From assembly GCA_017464245.1 (NCBI GenBank), contig JAFUDV010000054.1, forward strand, positions 1-36,091: a stretch of DNA of 36,091 nucleotides, written 5' to 3'. The notes under the pieces were generated by a model. That model was not told the origin of the DNA. It was given only the letters and a program-made list of their open reading frames with translations, and did not search any database. Positions 1 to 8,120 of the stretch are shown here, in pieces. Position 1 is the first letter of the stretch; the number at the start of each line of letters is the position of its first letter. Made by a program: the position numbers and the translations under genes. The DNA comes from Bacteroidales bacterium (lineage in GTDB: Bacteria > Bacteroidota > Bacteroidia > Bacteroidales > UBA932).

Positions 1-207
1 AACGTCGCGGAAGAGATTGCGAAGCTCGAAAAAGACCTCGCTTATCAGCAGAAATTCCTCGCCGGTGTCCGCGGCAAGCTTGCCAACGAGCGTTTCGTGG
101 CCAATGCACCGGCTGCCGTCATCGAGAACGAGCGTAAGAAAGAGGCCGATTCCCTCTCCAAGATCGAAAGTCTCGAATCTCAGCTTAAATCGCTGAAAAA
201 TAACTAA
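1..207 (+). CDS. valS: Valyl-tRNA synthetase, C-terminal end (partial)
   Basis: The left edge cuts this gene; only the last 68 codons are present, read in frame 1 to the TAA at 205-207. The peptide begins NVAEEIAKLEKDLAYQQKF and contains GVRGKLANERFVANAPAAVI followed by a charged E/K-rich tail. This is the conserved C-terminal coiled-coil arm of ValS, which in the family contacts the tRNA, including the NERFVxxAP motif. The enzyme charges tRNA-Val with valine in the cytoplasm; the catalytic and anticodon-binding domains lie outside the window. An AT-rich hairpin with a T-run follows the stop, so valS probably ends its transcription unit. Identification rests on the coiled-coil motif alone but that motif is distinctive. 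Confidence 0.9.
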   Translation, partial: NVAEEIAKLEKDLAYQQKFLAGVRGKLANERFVANAPAAVIENERKKEADSLSKIESLESQLKSLKNN

Positions 208-210
208 TAA

Positions 211-240
211 AACAAGTTTGTTTAACTTGTTAACTTTTTT
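211..240 (+). terminator. Probable intrinsic terminator after valS
   Basis: AACAAGTT (211-218) pairs perfectly with AACTTGTT (224-231) across a five-base loop, and six T residues follow at 235-240. The stem has only two G-C pairs, so it is weak by enterobacterial standards. The T-run ends just before the ATG of the next gene at 244, so some read-through into that gene is possible. Confidence 0.5.
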
Positions 241-243
241 GTT

Positions 244-660
244 ATGACGCATTTTGAGGAGACTTTCCCGGTCCGGTACTACGAAACCGACCAGATGGCG
301 GTGGTCCATCACTCCAATTATATCCGGTATTTCGAGATTGCCCGGAACCGGATGATGGTGGAGTGGGGGTTCCCCATCGAGCGGTGCGAAAACGAGTACG
401 GCGTCATGATTCCGGTCGTCTCCGTGGAGTGCCGCTTCCGCCATCCCGCCCGGATGGGGGACGTCCTCACGGCGGTGGCGGAGATTGACAAGGTCCCCCT
501 GGCGAAGCTCGTCGTCCGGCAGGCGGTGTACAACCAGGACGGGGAGGTCTGTGCCGACGGATCCGTCACCCTGGGCTTCATTGACGCGAAGACTTTCCAT
601 CCGGTCCGCTGCCCGGAGATCCTCGCCAGTATTATCGAAAACCATCTAAACGACAAGTGA
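244..660 (+). CDS. Acyl-CoA thioesterase, YbgC/4HBT hot-dog family
   Basis: This 138-residue protein has the length of a single hot-dog fold thioesterase. The N-terminal stretch [27 protein letters not shown] (about residues 12-38) is the diagnostic YbgC/4HBT motif, with the catalytic Asp at residue 16 and the H-x-N-Y segment that frames the active site. The family hydrolyses acyl-CoA or acyl-ACP thioesters in the cytoplasm. The exact acyl substrate cannot be read from sequence; short to medium acyl-CoA is usual. The start ATG at 244 gives the normal family N-terminus. The gene leads a tightly packed run: tatA starts one base after its stop. Confidence 0.88.
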   Translation: MTHFEETFPVRYYETDQMAVVHHSNYIRYFEIARNRMMVEWGFPIERCENEYGVMIPVVSVECRFRHPARMGDVLTAVAEIDKVPLAKLVVRQAVYNQDGEVCADGSVTLGFIDAKTFHPVRCPEILASIIENHLNDK

Positions 661-661
661 T

Positions 662-871
662 ATGCTGATGTTTTACCCCCTTATGATCGGAACCTGGGAG
701 ATTGTCGCCATCGTCCTCATCGTCCTCCTGCTGTTCGGCGGCAAGAAGATCCCTGAGCTCATGAAAGGCCTCGGCCAGGGTGTCAAGAGCTTCAAGCAGG
801 GCATGAACGAGGTGGAGAAGGAAATCCAGGACATCGACAAGTCCGACGCCAAACAGGAAGAGAAGAAGTAG
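662..871 (+). CDS. tatA: Sec-independent translocase subunit TatA
   Basis: The 69-residue protein has the TatA layout: a short N-terminal transmembrane helix ([17 protein letters not shown], about residues 9-25), the hinge [21 protein letters not shown] that begins the amphipathic helix, and a charged tail ending in DAKQEEKK. TatA oligomerises to let folded twin-arginine substrates cross the inner membrane after TatC recognises them. The start at 662 lies directly after the thioesterase TGA (658-660). ATGs at 668 and 683 are also possible, and 683 would give the most typical N-terminus, MIGTWE. Its stop shares a base with the tatC start. No tatB is present nearby, consistent with the minimal TatA-TatC systems known in Bacteroidota. 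Confidence 0.93.
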   Translation: MLMFYPLMIGTWEIVAIVLIVLLLFGGKKIPELMKGLGQGVKSFKQGMNEVEKEIQDIDKSDAKQEEKK

Positions 872-1611
872 TGGCGGCCCTGGACGGTGAAATGTCCTTC
901 TGGGACCATCTGGAAGAACTGAGGGGGACCTTGTTCCGTTCGGTTCTGGCCGTCGTACTTGTCTCCGTTCTCTTCCTGGCGATTCCGGAGCGGTTGTTCA
1001 AGGCCGTTCTCTGGCCGAGCACCTCCGATTTCATCCTGTACAGGTGGCTGGGGCTGGACTTTTCGATGGACCTGATCAACATCGACATTTCCGCCCAGTT
1101 CTTCGTCCATCTCAAGATGTCCGTCCTCGTGGCGGCCGTCATCACGTTCCCTTACATCGTGTACGAACTATGGAAGTTCATCGCTCCGGCCCTGTACGAC
1201 CATGAGAAGAAGGCGGTCCGGAAAGCGTTCGGGATGTCCTCTTTCCTGTTCTATCTGGGCGTTGCCGTCGGGTACTTCATCGTGCTGCCCGTCTGCCTGA
1301 TGTTCTTTATGAATTATCAGGTGAGCGATGCCGTCCGGAACACGATATCCCTGAACTCGTACATCTCCCTGTTCACTTCAATGGTGTTCCTGATCGGCCT
1401 GCTGTTCGAGTTTCCGACAGTGATCCTGGTCCTGTCCAATATGGGCATCCTGACCCGGAAGCAGCTCAAGGGATTCCGGAAACAGGCTTTTGTCGTCATC
1501 CTCATCCTGGCGGCGCTCATCACCCCGAGCGACCCCTTCTCCATGTTCGTACTGGCCATCCCGCTGTACGCACTTTATGAATTCTCCATCCTGGTCTGCA
1601 AGTCCGAATGA
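871..1611 (+). CDS. tatC: Sec-independent translocase subunit TatC
   Basis: TatC is the polytopic inner-membrane receptor for twin-arginine signal peptides. The 246-residue product shows the family N-terminus MSFWDHLEELRGTLFRSV (from residue 8), a conserved mid-region with AQFFVHLKMSVLVAAVITFPYIVYELWKFIAPALYDHEKK, and about six hydrophobic segments, matching the usual six-helix topology. The conserved L-I-T-P segment (AALITPSDPFSMFVLAIPLYALYE) is near the C-terminus. The start used is GTG at 871, which overlaps the tatA TAG; an ATG at 892 (giving MSFWDHLEEL) is an equally good start by family alignment. The stop overlaps the next ATG in an ATGA junction, so it is probably translated together with the ABC-F gene. 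Confidence 0.94.
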   Translation: MAALDGEMSFWDHLEELRGTLFRSVLAVVLVSVLFLAIPERLFKAVLWPSTSDFILYRWLGLDFSMDLINIDISAQFFVHLKMSVLVAAVITFPYIVYELWKFIAPALYDHEKKAVRKAFGMSSFLFYLGVAVGYFIVLPVCLMFFMNYQVSDAVRNTISLNSYISLFTSMVFLIGLLFEFPTVILVLSNMGILTRKQLKGFRKQAFVVILILAALITPSDPFSMFVLAIPLYALYEFSILVCKSE

Positions 1612-3536
1612 TATCCGTCAATAACGTCACCGTCTCTTACGGAGGGTTCACCCTCCTCGACAACATCGATTTCCATATCAGCGAGACCGACAAGGTCGGC
1701 CTCGTCGGAAAGAACGGTGCCGGCAAGTCCACGCTGATGAAGCTGATCATCGGGGAACAGTCCCCGGCTGCCGGCCACATCGAGATGCCGGCCGGTCTGC
1801 AGATCGGTTACTTGCCCCAGATCATGGAGCATCACCGCGGCCGGAGCGTCATTGACGAAGTCATGACCGTGTTCGACCATCTGCATGAGATGGAACGGGA
1901 AATGGACCGGATCAATGCCCAGCTGGCGGAACGGACTGATTATGAGTCGCCTGATTACGCCAAGCTGATCGATCGTCTGAATGAAATCAATGACCGGTTG
2001 GCGTTGGAAACGGGGGAGTCCCCGCGGGTGCAGGCCGAGAAGACGCTCTTCGGGCTCGGATTCAAGGACGACGAACTGGACCGGAATACCGAGACCTTCA
2101 GCCAGGGCTGGAACATGCGCATCGAACTGGCGAAGGTCCTTCTGTCCCGTCCGGACATCCTCCTGCTGGACGAGCCGACGAACCACCTGGACATCGAGTC
2201 CATCGAATGGTTCGAGGATTACCTGAAATCATTCCGGGGTGCGCTGCTGCTCGTTTCCCATGACCGGAAGTTCCTGGATAACGTCACCACGCGGACGGTG
2301 GAAATCCTGCTGGGACATATCCATGATTATAAAGTCCCATACAGCCAGTATGTTGCGCTGCGCGCCGAGCGGATTGCCCAGCAGACGGCCGCCTACGAGA
2401 ACCAGCAGCGGATGATCGAGAAGACCGAGGATTTCATCAACCGGTTCCGGTACAAGCCTACGAAGTCCAACCAGGTCCAGTCCCGGATCAAGGCCCTCGA
2501 GAAACTGGACCGGATCGAGATCGACGAGACGGACGACGCGAAGCTGAATCTCCGGTTCCCGCCGGCCCAGCGTTCCGGTGACGTGGTCTTCAAGGGGAAG
2601 GACCTGACGGTGGGCTATCCGCAGAAAGTCGTCTTCCGCGATGCGGAGATCGAGATCAAGCGGGGCGAAAAGGTCGCCCTGGTCGGCCGGAACGGAGAAG
2701 GGAAGACCACCCTGATGCGGGTCATTATGGGAGAATTGGAACCCATTTCCGGAGAAGCGAAGGTAGGGCACAATGTCCATATCGGCTATTATGCACAGAA
2801 TCAGGAAGATGTGCTGGACCGGAACGAAACGGTGTACGGCACCCTGGACCGGATAGCCGTCGGGGAGATCCGGACCAAGTTGCGGGACCTTCTCGGCGCA
2901 TTCCTGTTCAAGGGAGAGGACATCGACAAAAAGGTATCTGTCCTCAGCGGCGGAGAGCGTTCCCGGCTGGGTATGGCCAAACTCATGCTTTCCTCTTACA
3001 ATGTGCTGGCCCTGGACGAACCCACGAACCATATGGACATCCGCTCCAAGGACCGGTTGAAGCAAGCCTTGCAGGCCTTTGACGGCACGCTCATTGTAGT
3101 GTCCCATGACCGTGACTTCCTGGACGGGCTCGTGGACAAGCTCTACGAGTTCCGGGACGGGAAGGTGAAAGAGCATCTGGGCGGCGTGGCCGATTTCCTG
3201 GAGAAGCGGAAACTGGACAGCCTCCAGGAACTGGAACGGAAATTCGCCCCGATGGAGAAAGCGCCGGCGGATCAGCGGAAAGCCCAGGCCCAGGAGAGTT
3301 TCCAGGTGCGGAAATCCGTATCCAGGGAGATCCGGAAAATCCAGAACCGGGTGGATTACCTGGAGAAGGAGATCGGAAAACTGGAAAAACGGCAGAGCGC
3401 CATCGAAAAGGTGCTCGCTGCCCCCGGCGAGGAGGATGATGTGATGGAACTCACACGGGAGTACCTGGAGAACAAGCGCAGCCTGGATGCCTTCACGGAT
3501 GAGTGGAGCACACAGATGGAAAAACTGGAAAACTAA
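1608..3536 (+). CDS. ABC-F family ATP-binding protein
   Basis: The 642-residue protein has two ABC ATPase domains in tandem and no transmembrane segment, the ABC-F layout. Domain 1 has Walker A GKNGAGKS (about residues 34-41) and LLLLDEPTNHLDIES. Domain 2 has Walker A GRNGEGKT, signature LSGGERSR and ALDEPTNHMDIRS. A charged linker rich in R/K/Q (about 240-300) lies between them, and a C-terminal E/K/R-rich coiled coil (about 540-642) resembles the Uup/YheS type. Members act on ribosomes or DNA-linked processes in the cytoplasm; whether this one is Uup-like, EttA-like or a resistance factor cannot be fixed here, though its housekeeping context argues against resistance. The first-domain signature reads FSQGWNMR instead of a canonical LSGGQ. 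It starts inside the tatC stop. Confidence 0.92.
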   Translation: MISVNNVTVSYGGFTLLDNIDFHISETDKVGLVGKNGAGKSTLMKLIIGEQSPAAGHIEMPAGLQIGYLPQIMEHHRGRSVIDEVMTVFDHLHEMEREMDRINAQLAERTDYESPDYAKLIDRLNEINDRLALETGESPRVQAEKTLFGLGFKDDELDRNTETFSQGWNMRIELAKVLLSRPDILLLDEPTNHLDIESIEWFEDYLKSFRGALLLVSHDRKFLDNVTTRTVEILLGHIHDYKVPYSQYVALRAERIAQQTAAYENQQRMIEKTEDFINRFRYKPTKSNQVQSRIKALEKLDRIEIDETDDAKLNLRFPPAQRSGDVVFKGKDLTVGYPQKVVFRDAEIEIKRGEKVALVGRNGEGKTTLMRVIMGELEPISGEAKVGHNVHIGYYAQNQEDVLDRNETVYGTLDRIAVGEIRTKLRDLLGAFLFKGEDIDKKVSVLSGGERSRLGMAKLMLSSYNVLALDEPTNHMDIRSKDRLKQALQAFDGTLIVVSHDRDFLDGLVDKLYEFRDGKVKEHLGGVADFLEKRKLDSLQELERKFAPMEKAPADQRKAQAQESFQVRKSVSREIRKIQNRVDYLEKEIGKLEKRQSAIEKVLAAPGEEDDVMELTREYLENKRSLDAFTDEWSTQMEKLEN

Positions 3537-4555
3537 TGTTTATTGATATGAAACGTTTGACTGACAAATCTTTGAAGGCAATTATCGGAATGATTGCTTT
3601 TGCTTTTGTGATCGTGCTGGTACCACAGTCCCTGCAGGCCCAGACCCTCTCTGCGAAGCTGACCGACAAGGAGATCCCCGTCTCCGAATTCAACAGCCTC
3701 AATGTCTCCGACGATTTCGAGGTGACCCTCGCACGGGGCGCCTATGGCGTCCGTCTTACCGTGGACCAGGACCTGGCCCCTTATGTGGAAGTTTACGTAA
3801 AGGCCAAGACCCTGTATCTTTCCTATGATGAAAAGTCGGTCCCGAAGGAACTCAAGAAACTCTACAAGGGTCGGAACGGCCTTACCCCGGTCTTCCGGGT
3901 GGTCGCCTATACCCCTGAGATCCAGTCGATCGCCCTTTCCGACAATGCCAGCTTCATCGGCGTGGAAGAGTTTACCTCGCCGCAGTTCGAACTGACGGCC
4001 ATCGGAAAGTCCCAGGTGAAGAACCTGGCCGTGACGGCGACCTCTGCGAAGATCATCCTCAAGAAAAACGCCCAGGCGGTCATGTCCGTCAAGAGCGACC
4101 GGGGCGTGGAAGTGAACACGGACAACAACTCCAATCTCAAGCTTACCTTCACAGGTAAGGAACTGGCTGTCAATTCGGAAGGTTCCTCCGTCCTGGTTGC
4201 AAACGGCGAGCCTTGCGAACGGATGAATATCTTCTCTTCCGGTTCCTCCCAGGTGAGCGTTACGGCCGACGCCGAGAAGGTGGACCTTACGACGGAAGGC
4301 AGCTCCAAGGTCGTCCTGACCGGTAAGGGGGATGCAATGACCGTCAAGGGTTCCCGCTCCTCTTCCGTGGACGCTTTCTCGATGCCGGTTAAGACGGTGG
4401 AGGCGAACCTGTCCGGTGCCACCGTGACTGTGAGCGTTGAAAAAGAGGTGGATGTGACCCTGCTGAGCGGCAGCTCCCTGTATTACAGCGGTACGCCGGA
4501 TTTCAAGATCGGGAAGATCGTCAAATCCACCCTGGCTCCTTATGGAACGAAATGA
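3536..4555 (+). CDS. Secreted DUF2807 (head GIN domain) protein
   Basis: The start ATG at 3536 overlaps the preceding TAA (TAATG); an ATG at 3548 (MKRLTDKSLK) is an alternative four codons later. Both give a signal peptide with a positive n-region, a hydrophobic core (AIIGMIAFAFVIVLV) and a likely cleavage in LQAQT. The mature part, FNSLNVSDDFEVTLARGAYGVRLTVDQDLAPYVEVYVKAKTLYLSYDE, fits the N-terminal part of DUF2807, a beta-helical domain frequent in Bacteroidota envelope proteins. The rest is repetitive, with many S/G/V/T turns such as SSGSSQVSVTADAEKVDLTTEGSS, which suggests stacked beta-helix rungs. The function of the family is not established; adhesion or surface structure has been proposed only by name. 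It is translationally linked to the genes on both sides. Confidence 0.82.
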   Translation: MFIDMKRLTDKSLKAIIGMIAFAFVIVLVPQSLQAQTLSAKLTDKEIPVSEFNSLNVSDDFEVTLARGAYGVRLTVDQDLAPYVEVYVKAKTLYLSYDEKSVPKELKKLYKGRNGLTPVFRVVAYTPEIQSIALSDNASFIGVEEFTSPQFELTAIGKSQVKNLAVTATSAKIILKKNAQAVMSVKSDRGVEVNTDNNSNLKLTFTGKELAVNSEGSSVLVANGEPCERMNIFSSGSSQVSVTADAEKVDLTTEGSSKVVLTGKGDAMTVKGSRSSSVDAFSMPVKTVEANLSGATVTVSVEKEVDVTLLSGSSLYYSGTPDFKIGKIVKSTLAPYGTK

Positions 4556-5628
4556 TGCATTTCTTTGACAGTCATGTCGATACGCCATCCCAGCTGATCC
4601 GGCTGCGGGATCCTGGCATCGACAACCGATATGGGCACGTCGATTTCCCCAAGCTGCGTCGCGGGGGAGTCGGCGGCTCTTTTTTCGCCCTGTACACTCC
4701 GACGGAAATGGCGCCGGACGCGGCTACGCGCTATGCCCTGGAGATGCTCTCCGCCGTCTATGACAGTGTGGAAAAGTATCCGGAACAGGTTGCGATGGCT
4801 TTTACGCCCGAGGATGCCCTGCGGAATATGCGGAATGGTCTCGTCTCCATCTTCATGGGTATGGAGAACGGTTCTCCGTTCCAGGAATCCATTCCGCTCC
4901 TGAGGACTTTCCATCGGATGGGCGTCCGGTATGTGACGCTGACGCACAACGGAGACAATGCCCTCGCAGACAGCGCTGCGGAAGGCACGCATTGGCATGG
5001 ACTGAGCCCGTTCGGAAAGAAAGCGCTGGCGGAGATGAACGCCCTTGGGATGATGGTGGACCTTTCCCATGCCTCGGACGAAACATTCTGGGACTGCATC
5101 CGTCTTTCCCGTGCTCCGGTCATCGCAAGCCATTCCTGCTGCCGCGCCTTGTGCTGTCATCGGAGGAACCTGACGGACGACATGCTGAAGGCCCTCGCTG
5201 ACAAGGACGGCTATGTGGGCATCAACTTCTATCCGGCCTTCCTGAGCGAACGTTTTCTTTCCGATCCGGCCGATGCCGCCTTGTTCGATGTGGGAGAACA
5301 GGTGGAGTCCGAATTCATCGCCGACCCGTCGGATCCCGTCCGTGTCCAGGCATGGAACGGGATGCAGGACCGGCTGACCACGATCTGGCGTCCGGGCGTG
5401 AAAGAGATTGTGGACCACATTGACCATGCGGTCGAACTGGCCGGCATCGAGCATGTGGGAATCGGCTCGGACTTTGATGGAATCCTGGTCCCTCCGGCGG
5501 GACTGGAGAACGTCTCCCTGATTGGAAAAGTGTTTGACGAGATGCGTCAAAGAGGTTACCCGGAAAGTGCTATTTCCAAGGTGGCAGGGGAGAATTTAAT
5601 GGCGGTTATGCGGAGAATTCAAGAGTAA
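4552..5628 (+). CDS. Membrane dipeptidase family (peptidase M19)
   Basis: The 358-residue product matches renal-dipeptidase-type metallohydrolases: HVD (His8, Asp10) as the first metal motif, FMGMENG with the bridging Glu105, LTHNGDN, DLSHAS (His173), SHSCCRAL (His194) and GIGSDFDG (Asp307). These form a two-zinc centre in a TIM barrel that hydrolyses dipeptides, including D-amino-acid-containing or dehydro-dipeptides. There is no signal peptide, so despite the family name it should be cytoplasmic. The ATG at 4552 overlaps the previous stop (ATGATG); ATG 4555 is nearly equivalent. It is the last gene of the 244-5628 run, and an AT-rich inverted repeat follows the stop. Confidence 0.92.
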   Translation: MMHFFDSHVDTPSQLIRLRDPGIDNRYGHVDFPKLRRGGVGGSFFALYTPTEMAPDAATRYALEMLSAVYDSVEKYPEQVAMAFTPEDALRNMRNGLVSIFMGMENGSPFQESIPLLRTFHRMGVRYVTLTHNGDNALADSAAEGTHWHGLSPFGKKALAEMNALGMMVDLSHASDETFWDCIRLSRAPVIASHSCCRALCCHRRNLTDDMLKALADKDGYVGINFYPAFLSERFLSDPADAALFDVGEQVESEFIADPSDPVRVQAWNGMQDRLTTIWRPGVKEIVDHIDHAVELAGIEHVGIGSDFDGILVPPAGLENVSLIGKVFDEMRQRGYPESAISKVAGENLMAVMRRIQE

Positions 5629-5661
5629 ACAAAAATGTTATAACAAATAACTCTTTTGTTT
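5627..5661. terminator. Possible bidirectional terminator between convergent genes
   Basis: AAACAAAA (5627-5634, overlapping the dipeptidase TAA) can pair with TTTTGTTT (5654-5661), and the loop holds a perfect palindrome TGTTATAACA (5636-5645). The flanking A- and T-runs make it symmetrical, as expected between the convergent dipeptidase and cinA genes. The pairing is almost entirely A-T, so the call is tentative. Confidence 0.35.
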
Positions 5662-5674
5662 TATCTTCTTATTA

Positions 5675-6940
5675 TTAGTTCGATAAATCCTCGAGAACCC
5701 TTAACCTCAAGAAATCCAGCGCTTCGGCCGCGAAACGCTGGATATTTCGTTTCCGGTCGTGCCGAAAGTGCTTTTTCAGGGTCTTGACACCACTCGGACC
5801 CGCCACTCCGATCCAGACGGTACCTACCGGATTGCAGGCGTCTCCATCCGGTCCGGCGAGACCGGTTGTCGAGACGGCATAGTCGCTTCCGGTTACCCGT
5901 CGGACACCTTCCGCCATCGCTGCCGCAACTTCGCTGCTTACGACTCCGAAGCGTTCTATGGTATCGGCGGGGACGCCGAGAACTCTTTCTTTGACCGAAA
6001 CGGCATAGGAAGTCACGGATCCCAGATAGTAGGCGGAAGAGCCGGGAACGGATGTGATGAGGTGGGAAATCTCTCCGCCCGTACAGGATTCGGCAGCGCT
6101 CAGGGTCATTCCGGCGGACTTGAACAGCCGCCCGAGAGTTGCTTCCAGCGTGTCGTCCTGGTCGGAATACACTTTGTTGCTCAACATTTCCTTCAGACGG
6201 GCAATCTGCTCCCCGGCCCGGGACTCCTGTTCTTCTTGGCTGCCGCCGTAGATGGACAGCCGGAGCCGGATACCGGTCAGCGGATGGGGGAGATAGGCGA
6301 GGTGCATATCCTTCGGAAGCGCATCTTCCCATGGCGCAATGAATTCGGACAGAGCGGATTCCGCCATGCCGTACACCATCAGGCTCCGATGGAGGATGTG
6401 GGTGAGCGGATAGTTCGCCCGGATGTCCTTCAGTACTTCCGGAATGGCTCCGACCGCTTCGAAAGGAACGCCGGGAAGGGCGTACAATGTCGCATTGAAA
6501 GACTCTTCCGGGAAGCGGAATACCATGATGGGGGCCGTGCCGAGGTGGTTGGGAATCACCTCACATCGGTCGGGCACCAGCGCCTGCGCCCGGTTGCTGT
6601 CCAGCATGTCCAGCCCGCGGCTGTGCAGGATGTCGCGGACGATGGCAAGCTGTCCGGCATGCTCCACATATCCGGTGCTTCCGGAAAGCTCAGCCAGAAC
6701 CCCTTTCGTGATATCATCCTTCGTAGGTCCCAGACCGCCGGTCGTAATGACGATGTCGCTCTGGGACAACTCGTTGCGGAGATTGTTCAGGATTTCTTCC
6801 CGATCGTCCCCGATGGAAAGCATGCGGATGACGCGGATGCCGGACTCTTCCAGGGCGGACGCGATCCGCGAGGAATTGGTGTCCACCACCTGGCCGATGA
6901 GGATTTCATTGCCGATGGTGCAGATGGAAGCTTGGATCAT
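5675..6940 (-). CDS. cinA: CinA family protein (NMN deamidase / competence-damage protein)
   Basis: The 421-residue protein has the full two-domain CinA layout. The N-terminal molybdopterin-binding-like domain (about 1-170) includes IGNEILIGQVVDTNS and ITTGGLGPTKDD. The C-terminal amidase domain (about 255-415) carries SAAESCTGGEISHLITSVPGSSAYYLGSVTSY, VVSSEVAAAMAEG and STTGLAGPDG. CinA proteins deamidate NMN in pyridine nucleotide recycling, and some hydrolyse ADP-ribose; the name comes from competence operons. Its ATG overlaps the stop of the DHOD-like gene (ATGA at 6937-6940), so the two are likely co-translated. Length and motifs are normal, with no sign of damage. Confidence 0.93.
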   Translation of the reverse strand: MIQASICTIGNEILIGQVVDTNSSRIASALEESGIRVIRMLSIGDDREEILNNLRNELSQSDIVITTGGLGPTKDDITKGVLAELSGSTGYVEHAGQLAIVRDILHSRGLDMLDSNRAQALVPDRCEVIPNHLGTAPIMVFRFPEESFNATLYALPGVPFEAVGAIPEVLKDIRANYPLTHILHRSLMVYGMAESALSEFIAPWEDALPKDMHLAYLPHPLTGIRLRLSIYGGSQEEQESRAGEQIARLKEMLSNKVYSDQDDTLEATLGRLFKSAGMTLSAAESCTGGEISHLITSVPGSSAYYLGSVTSYAVSVKERVLGVPADTIERFGVVSSEVAAAMAEGVRRVTGSDYAVSTTGLAGPDGDACNPVGTVWIGVAGPSGVKTLKKHFRHDRKRNIQRFAAEALDFLRLRVLEDLSN

Positions 6941-7743
6941 AGTGCTTGGAAAGGATTGTCAATTGCCTCCAGAAGGCGTTTGGCGGTAGAATAGGTGCGC
7001 AGGGGAAGTCCTTGGGCCACTTCCACCAGGCAGGCACCGGCCTGAAGGAGGCCGATGGCTGCATCCTGGGTCGTCACGGCGCCGGAGCCGATGACAGGAA
7101 GGCGTCCCTTTGCGTATTCCGCAGCTTGCCGCACCATCCGGATCCCCGGCATGATGACGCCGTCGATACCGGAAAGGAGGCAGAAATCCAGAATCCGTTC
7201 CAGTTGTTCATCGGCGTGGCTGGGAGAAAAACGGACCAGGATGGGCTTGTAACGCTCGTAGCAGAGCCGCAGGCTCAGCAGTTCGTCCAGGATATCGACC
7301 CAGTCGGAAAGGTCGTCCAGGGACGAAAGGCCGCTTTCCTTGTTGATGTCCACGACGAAGTAGTCGGCGAAATCGTACAGGAGGGAGTAAGTCCGGATGA
7401 TGGTCTTGCGGGCGAGCTGCTCGTCGTCCCCTTCGGCGCGCAGTTCGATGCCGGCGATCATGTCGGATTCACGGGCCAGAAGCCGGTTTGCGATGACTTC
7501 TACGGGTGTTTCTCCGGGGATGATGCCTGTGAAAGCGAAACCGATGCTGCGGAGTTCGTCCAGAAGGTCGGCCTGCCGTTCCAGCACGGGCGCCACACCG
7601 ACAGGATGCGGAAAGCGGATGCCGAAGACTTCCCGCTCCAAGGCAGGATGTTCCCGCTTGTAACAGAGGCGGTTCCAAGCCTTGAAGCCGGGGAGGTGAC
7701 GTCTCCAGGCCATGCTTCTGGCGATTTGCTGCAGGTTGCTCAT
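6937..7743 (-). CDS. Dihydroorotate-dehydrogenase-like TIM-barrel protein
   Basis: This 268-residue protein resembles class 2 dihydroorotate dehydrogenases in outline: HPALEREVFGIRFPHPVGVAPVLERQ matches the FGL.F.NPVG segment, GFAFTGIIPGETP the GxGF...GTVTP segment, and LPVIGSGAVTTQDAAIGLLQAGACLVEVAQGL the C-terminal FMN-phosphate segment. However the catalytic NxSSPNT loop is replaced by DINKESGLSS, and the usual LKxxPD strand reads LVRFSPSHAD. It may therefore not be a working PyrD. I chose the ATG at 7743: an upstream in-frame TTG at 7776 lies beyond a TATCTTTG -7 element at 7765-7772 and so before the expected transcript start. It is co-translated with cinA. The family is clear; the reaction is not. 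Confidence 0.75.
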   Translation of the reverse strand: MSNLQQIARSMAWRRHLPGFKAWNRLCYKREHPALEREVFGIRFPHPVGVAPVLERQADLLDELRSIGFAFTGIIPGETPVEVIANRLLARESDMIAGIELRAEGDDEQLARKTIIRTYSLLYDFADYFVVDINKESGLSSLDDLSDWVDILDELLSLRLCYERYKPILVRFSPSHADEQLERILDFCLLSGIDGVIMPGIRMVRQAAEYAKGRLPVIGSGAVTTQDAAIGLLQAGACLVEVAQGLPLRTYSTAKRLLEAIDNPFQAL

Positions 7744-7764
7744 GTGCGTGTCTGCTTGACAATG

Positions 7765-7772
7765 CAAAGATA
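7765..7772 (-). promoter_or_regulatory. Promoter -7 element for the DHOD-like gene
   Basis: On the minus strand the sequence reads TATCTTTG, an exact match to the Bacteroidota TAnnTTTG element. It ends 21 bases before the ATG at 7743. Upstream only a weak TTCG is found about 21 bases away. It lies in the short gap after the XRE gene, so the DHOD-like/cinA pair can be transcribed on its own. Confidence 0.6.
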
Positions 7773-7779
7773 GCAAATC

Positions 7780-8100
7780 TTATTGGAACTCCTCGAAAGT
7801 ATTGTCGTCGTAGAAGACGAGAATCTTGGAAACGCGCCGTGGCGGTTTCAACGGTGCAAAAACGGGATTCTCAGCGGGTTCTTTGGACGAGTTCTTATAC
7901 ATCCTGCCTTTGCCCGTCAGCAGCCAGTCCATGCTGACCTGGGGATAATGCAGTGCCATGGCTTCCAGGAAGTCGAATCCGGGCCGGTTGCGTCCGGACA
8001 GGATGTGGGAAATGCCGGCGCGGGCGACGCCGAGCGTGTCCGCCAACTGGGACTGCGTGATGTTTTCCGCGTCCAGGAACTGTTGTAGCCGCTTGTCCAT
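7780..8100 (-). CDS. XRE-family helix-turn-helix regulator
   Basis: The 106-residue protein starts MDKRLQQFLDAENITQSQLADTLGVARAGISHILSGRNRPG, a Cro/cI-type helix-turn-helix (about residues 5-60), followed by FDFLEAMALHYPQVSMDWLLTGKGRMYK, a segment common in Bacteroidota one-domain XRE regulators. The C-terminal 35 residues (KPPRRVSKILVFYDDNTFEEFQ) are short and of unknown role. Longer in-frame starts up to 8214 exist but would contain the promoter at 8121-8151, so ATG 8100 is chosen. It should bind DNA as a dimer; targets are unknown, and an inverted repeat inside its own promoter spacer suggests autoregulation. It sits just upstream of the DHOD-like gene. Confidence 0.87.
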   Translation of the reverse strand: MDKRLQQFLDAENITQSQLADTLGVARAGISHILSGRNRPGFDFLEAMALHYPQVSMDWLLTGKGRMYKNSSKEPAENPVFAPLKPPRRVSKILVFYDDNTFEEFQ

Positions 8101-8120
8101 ATCGCTGAATAACTGCTTTA

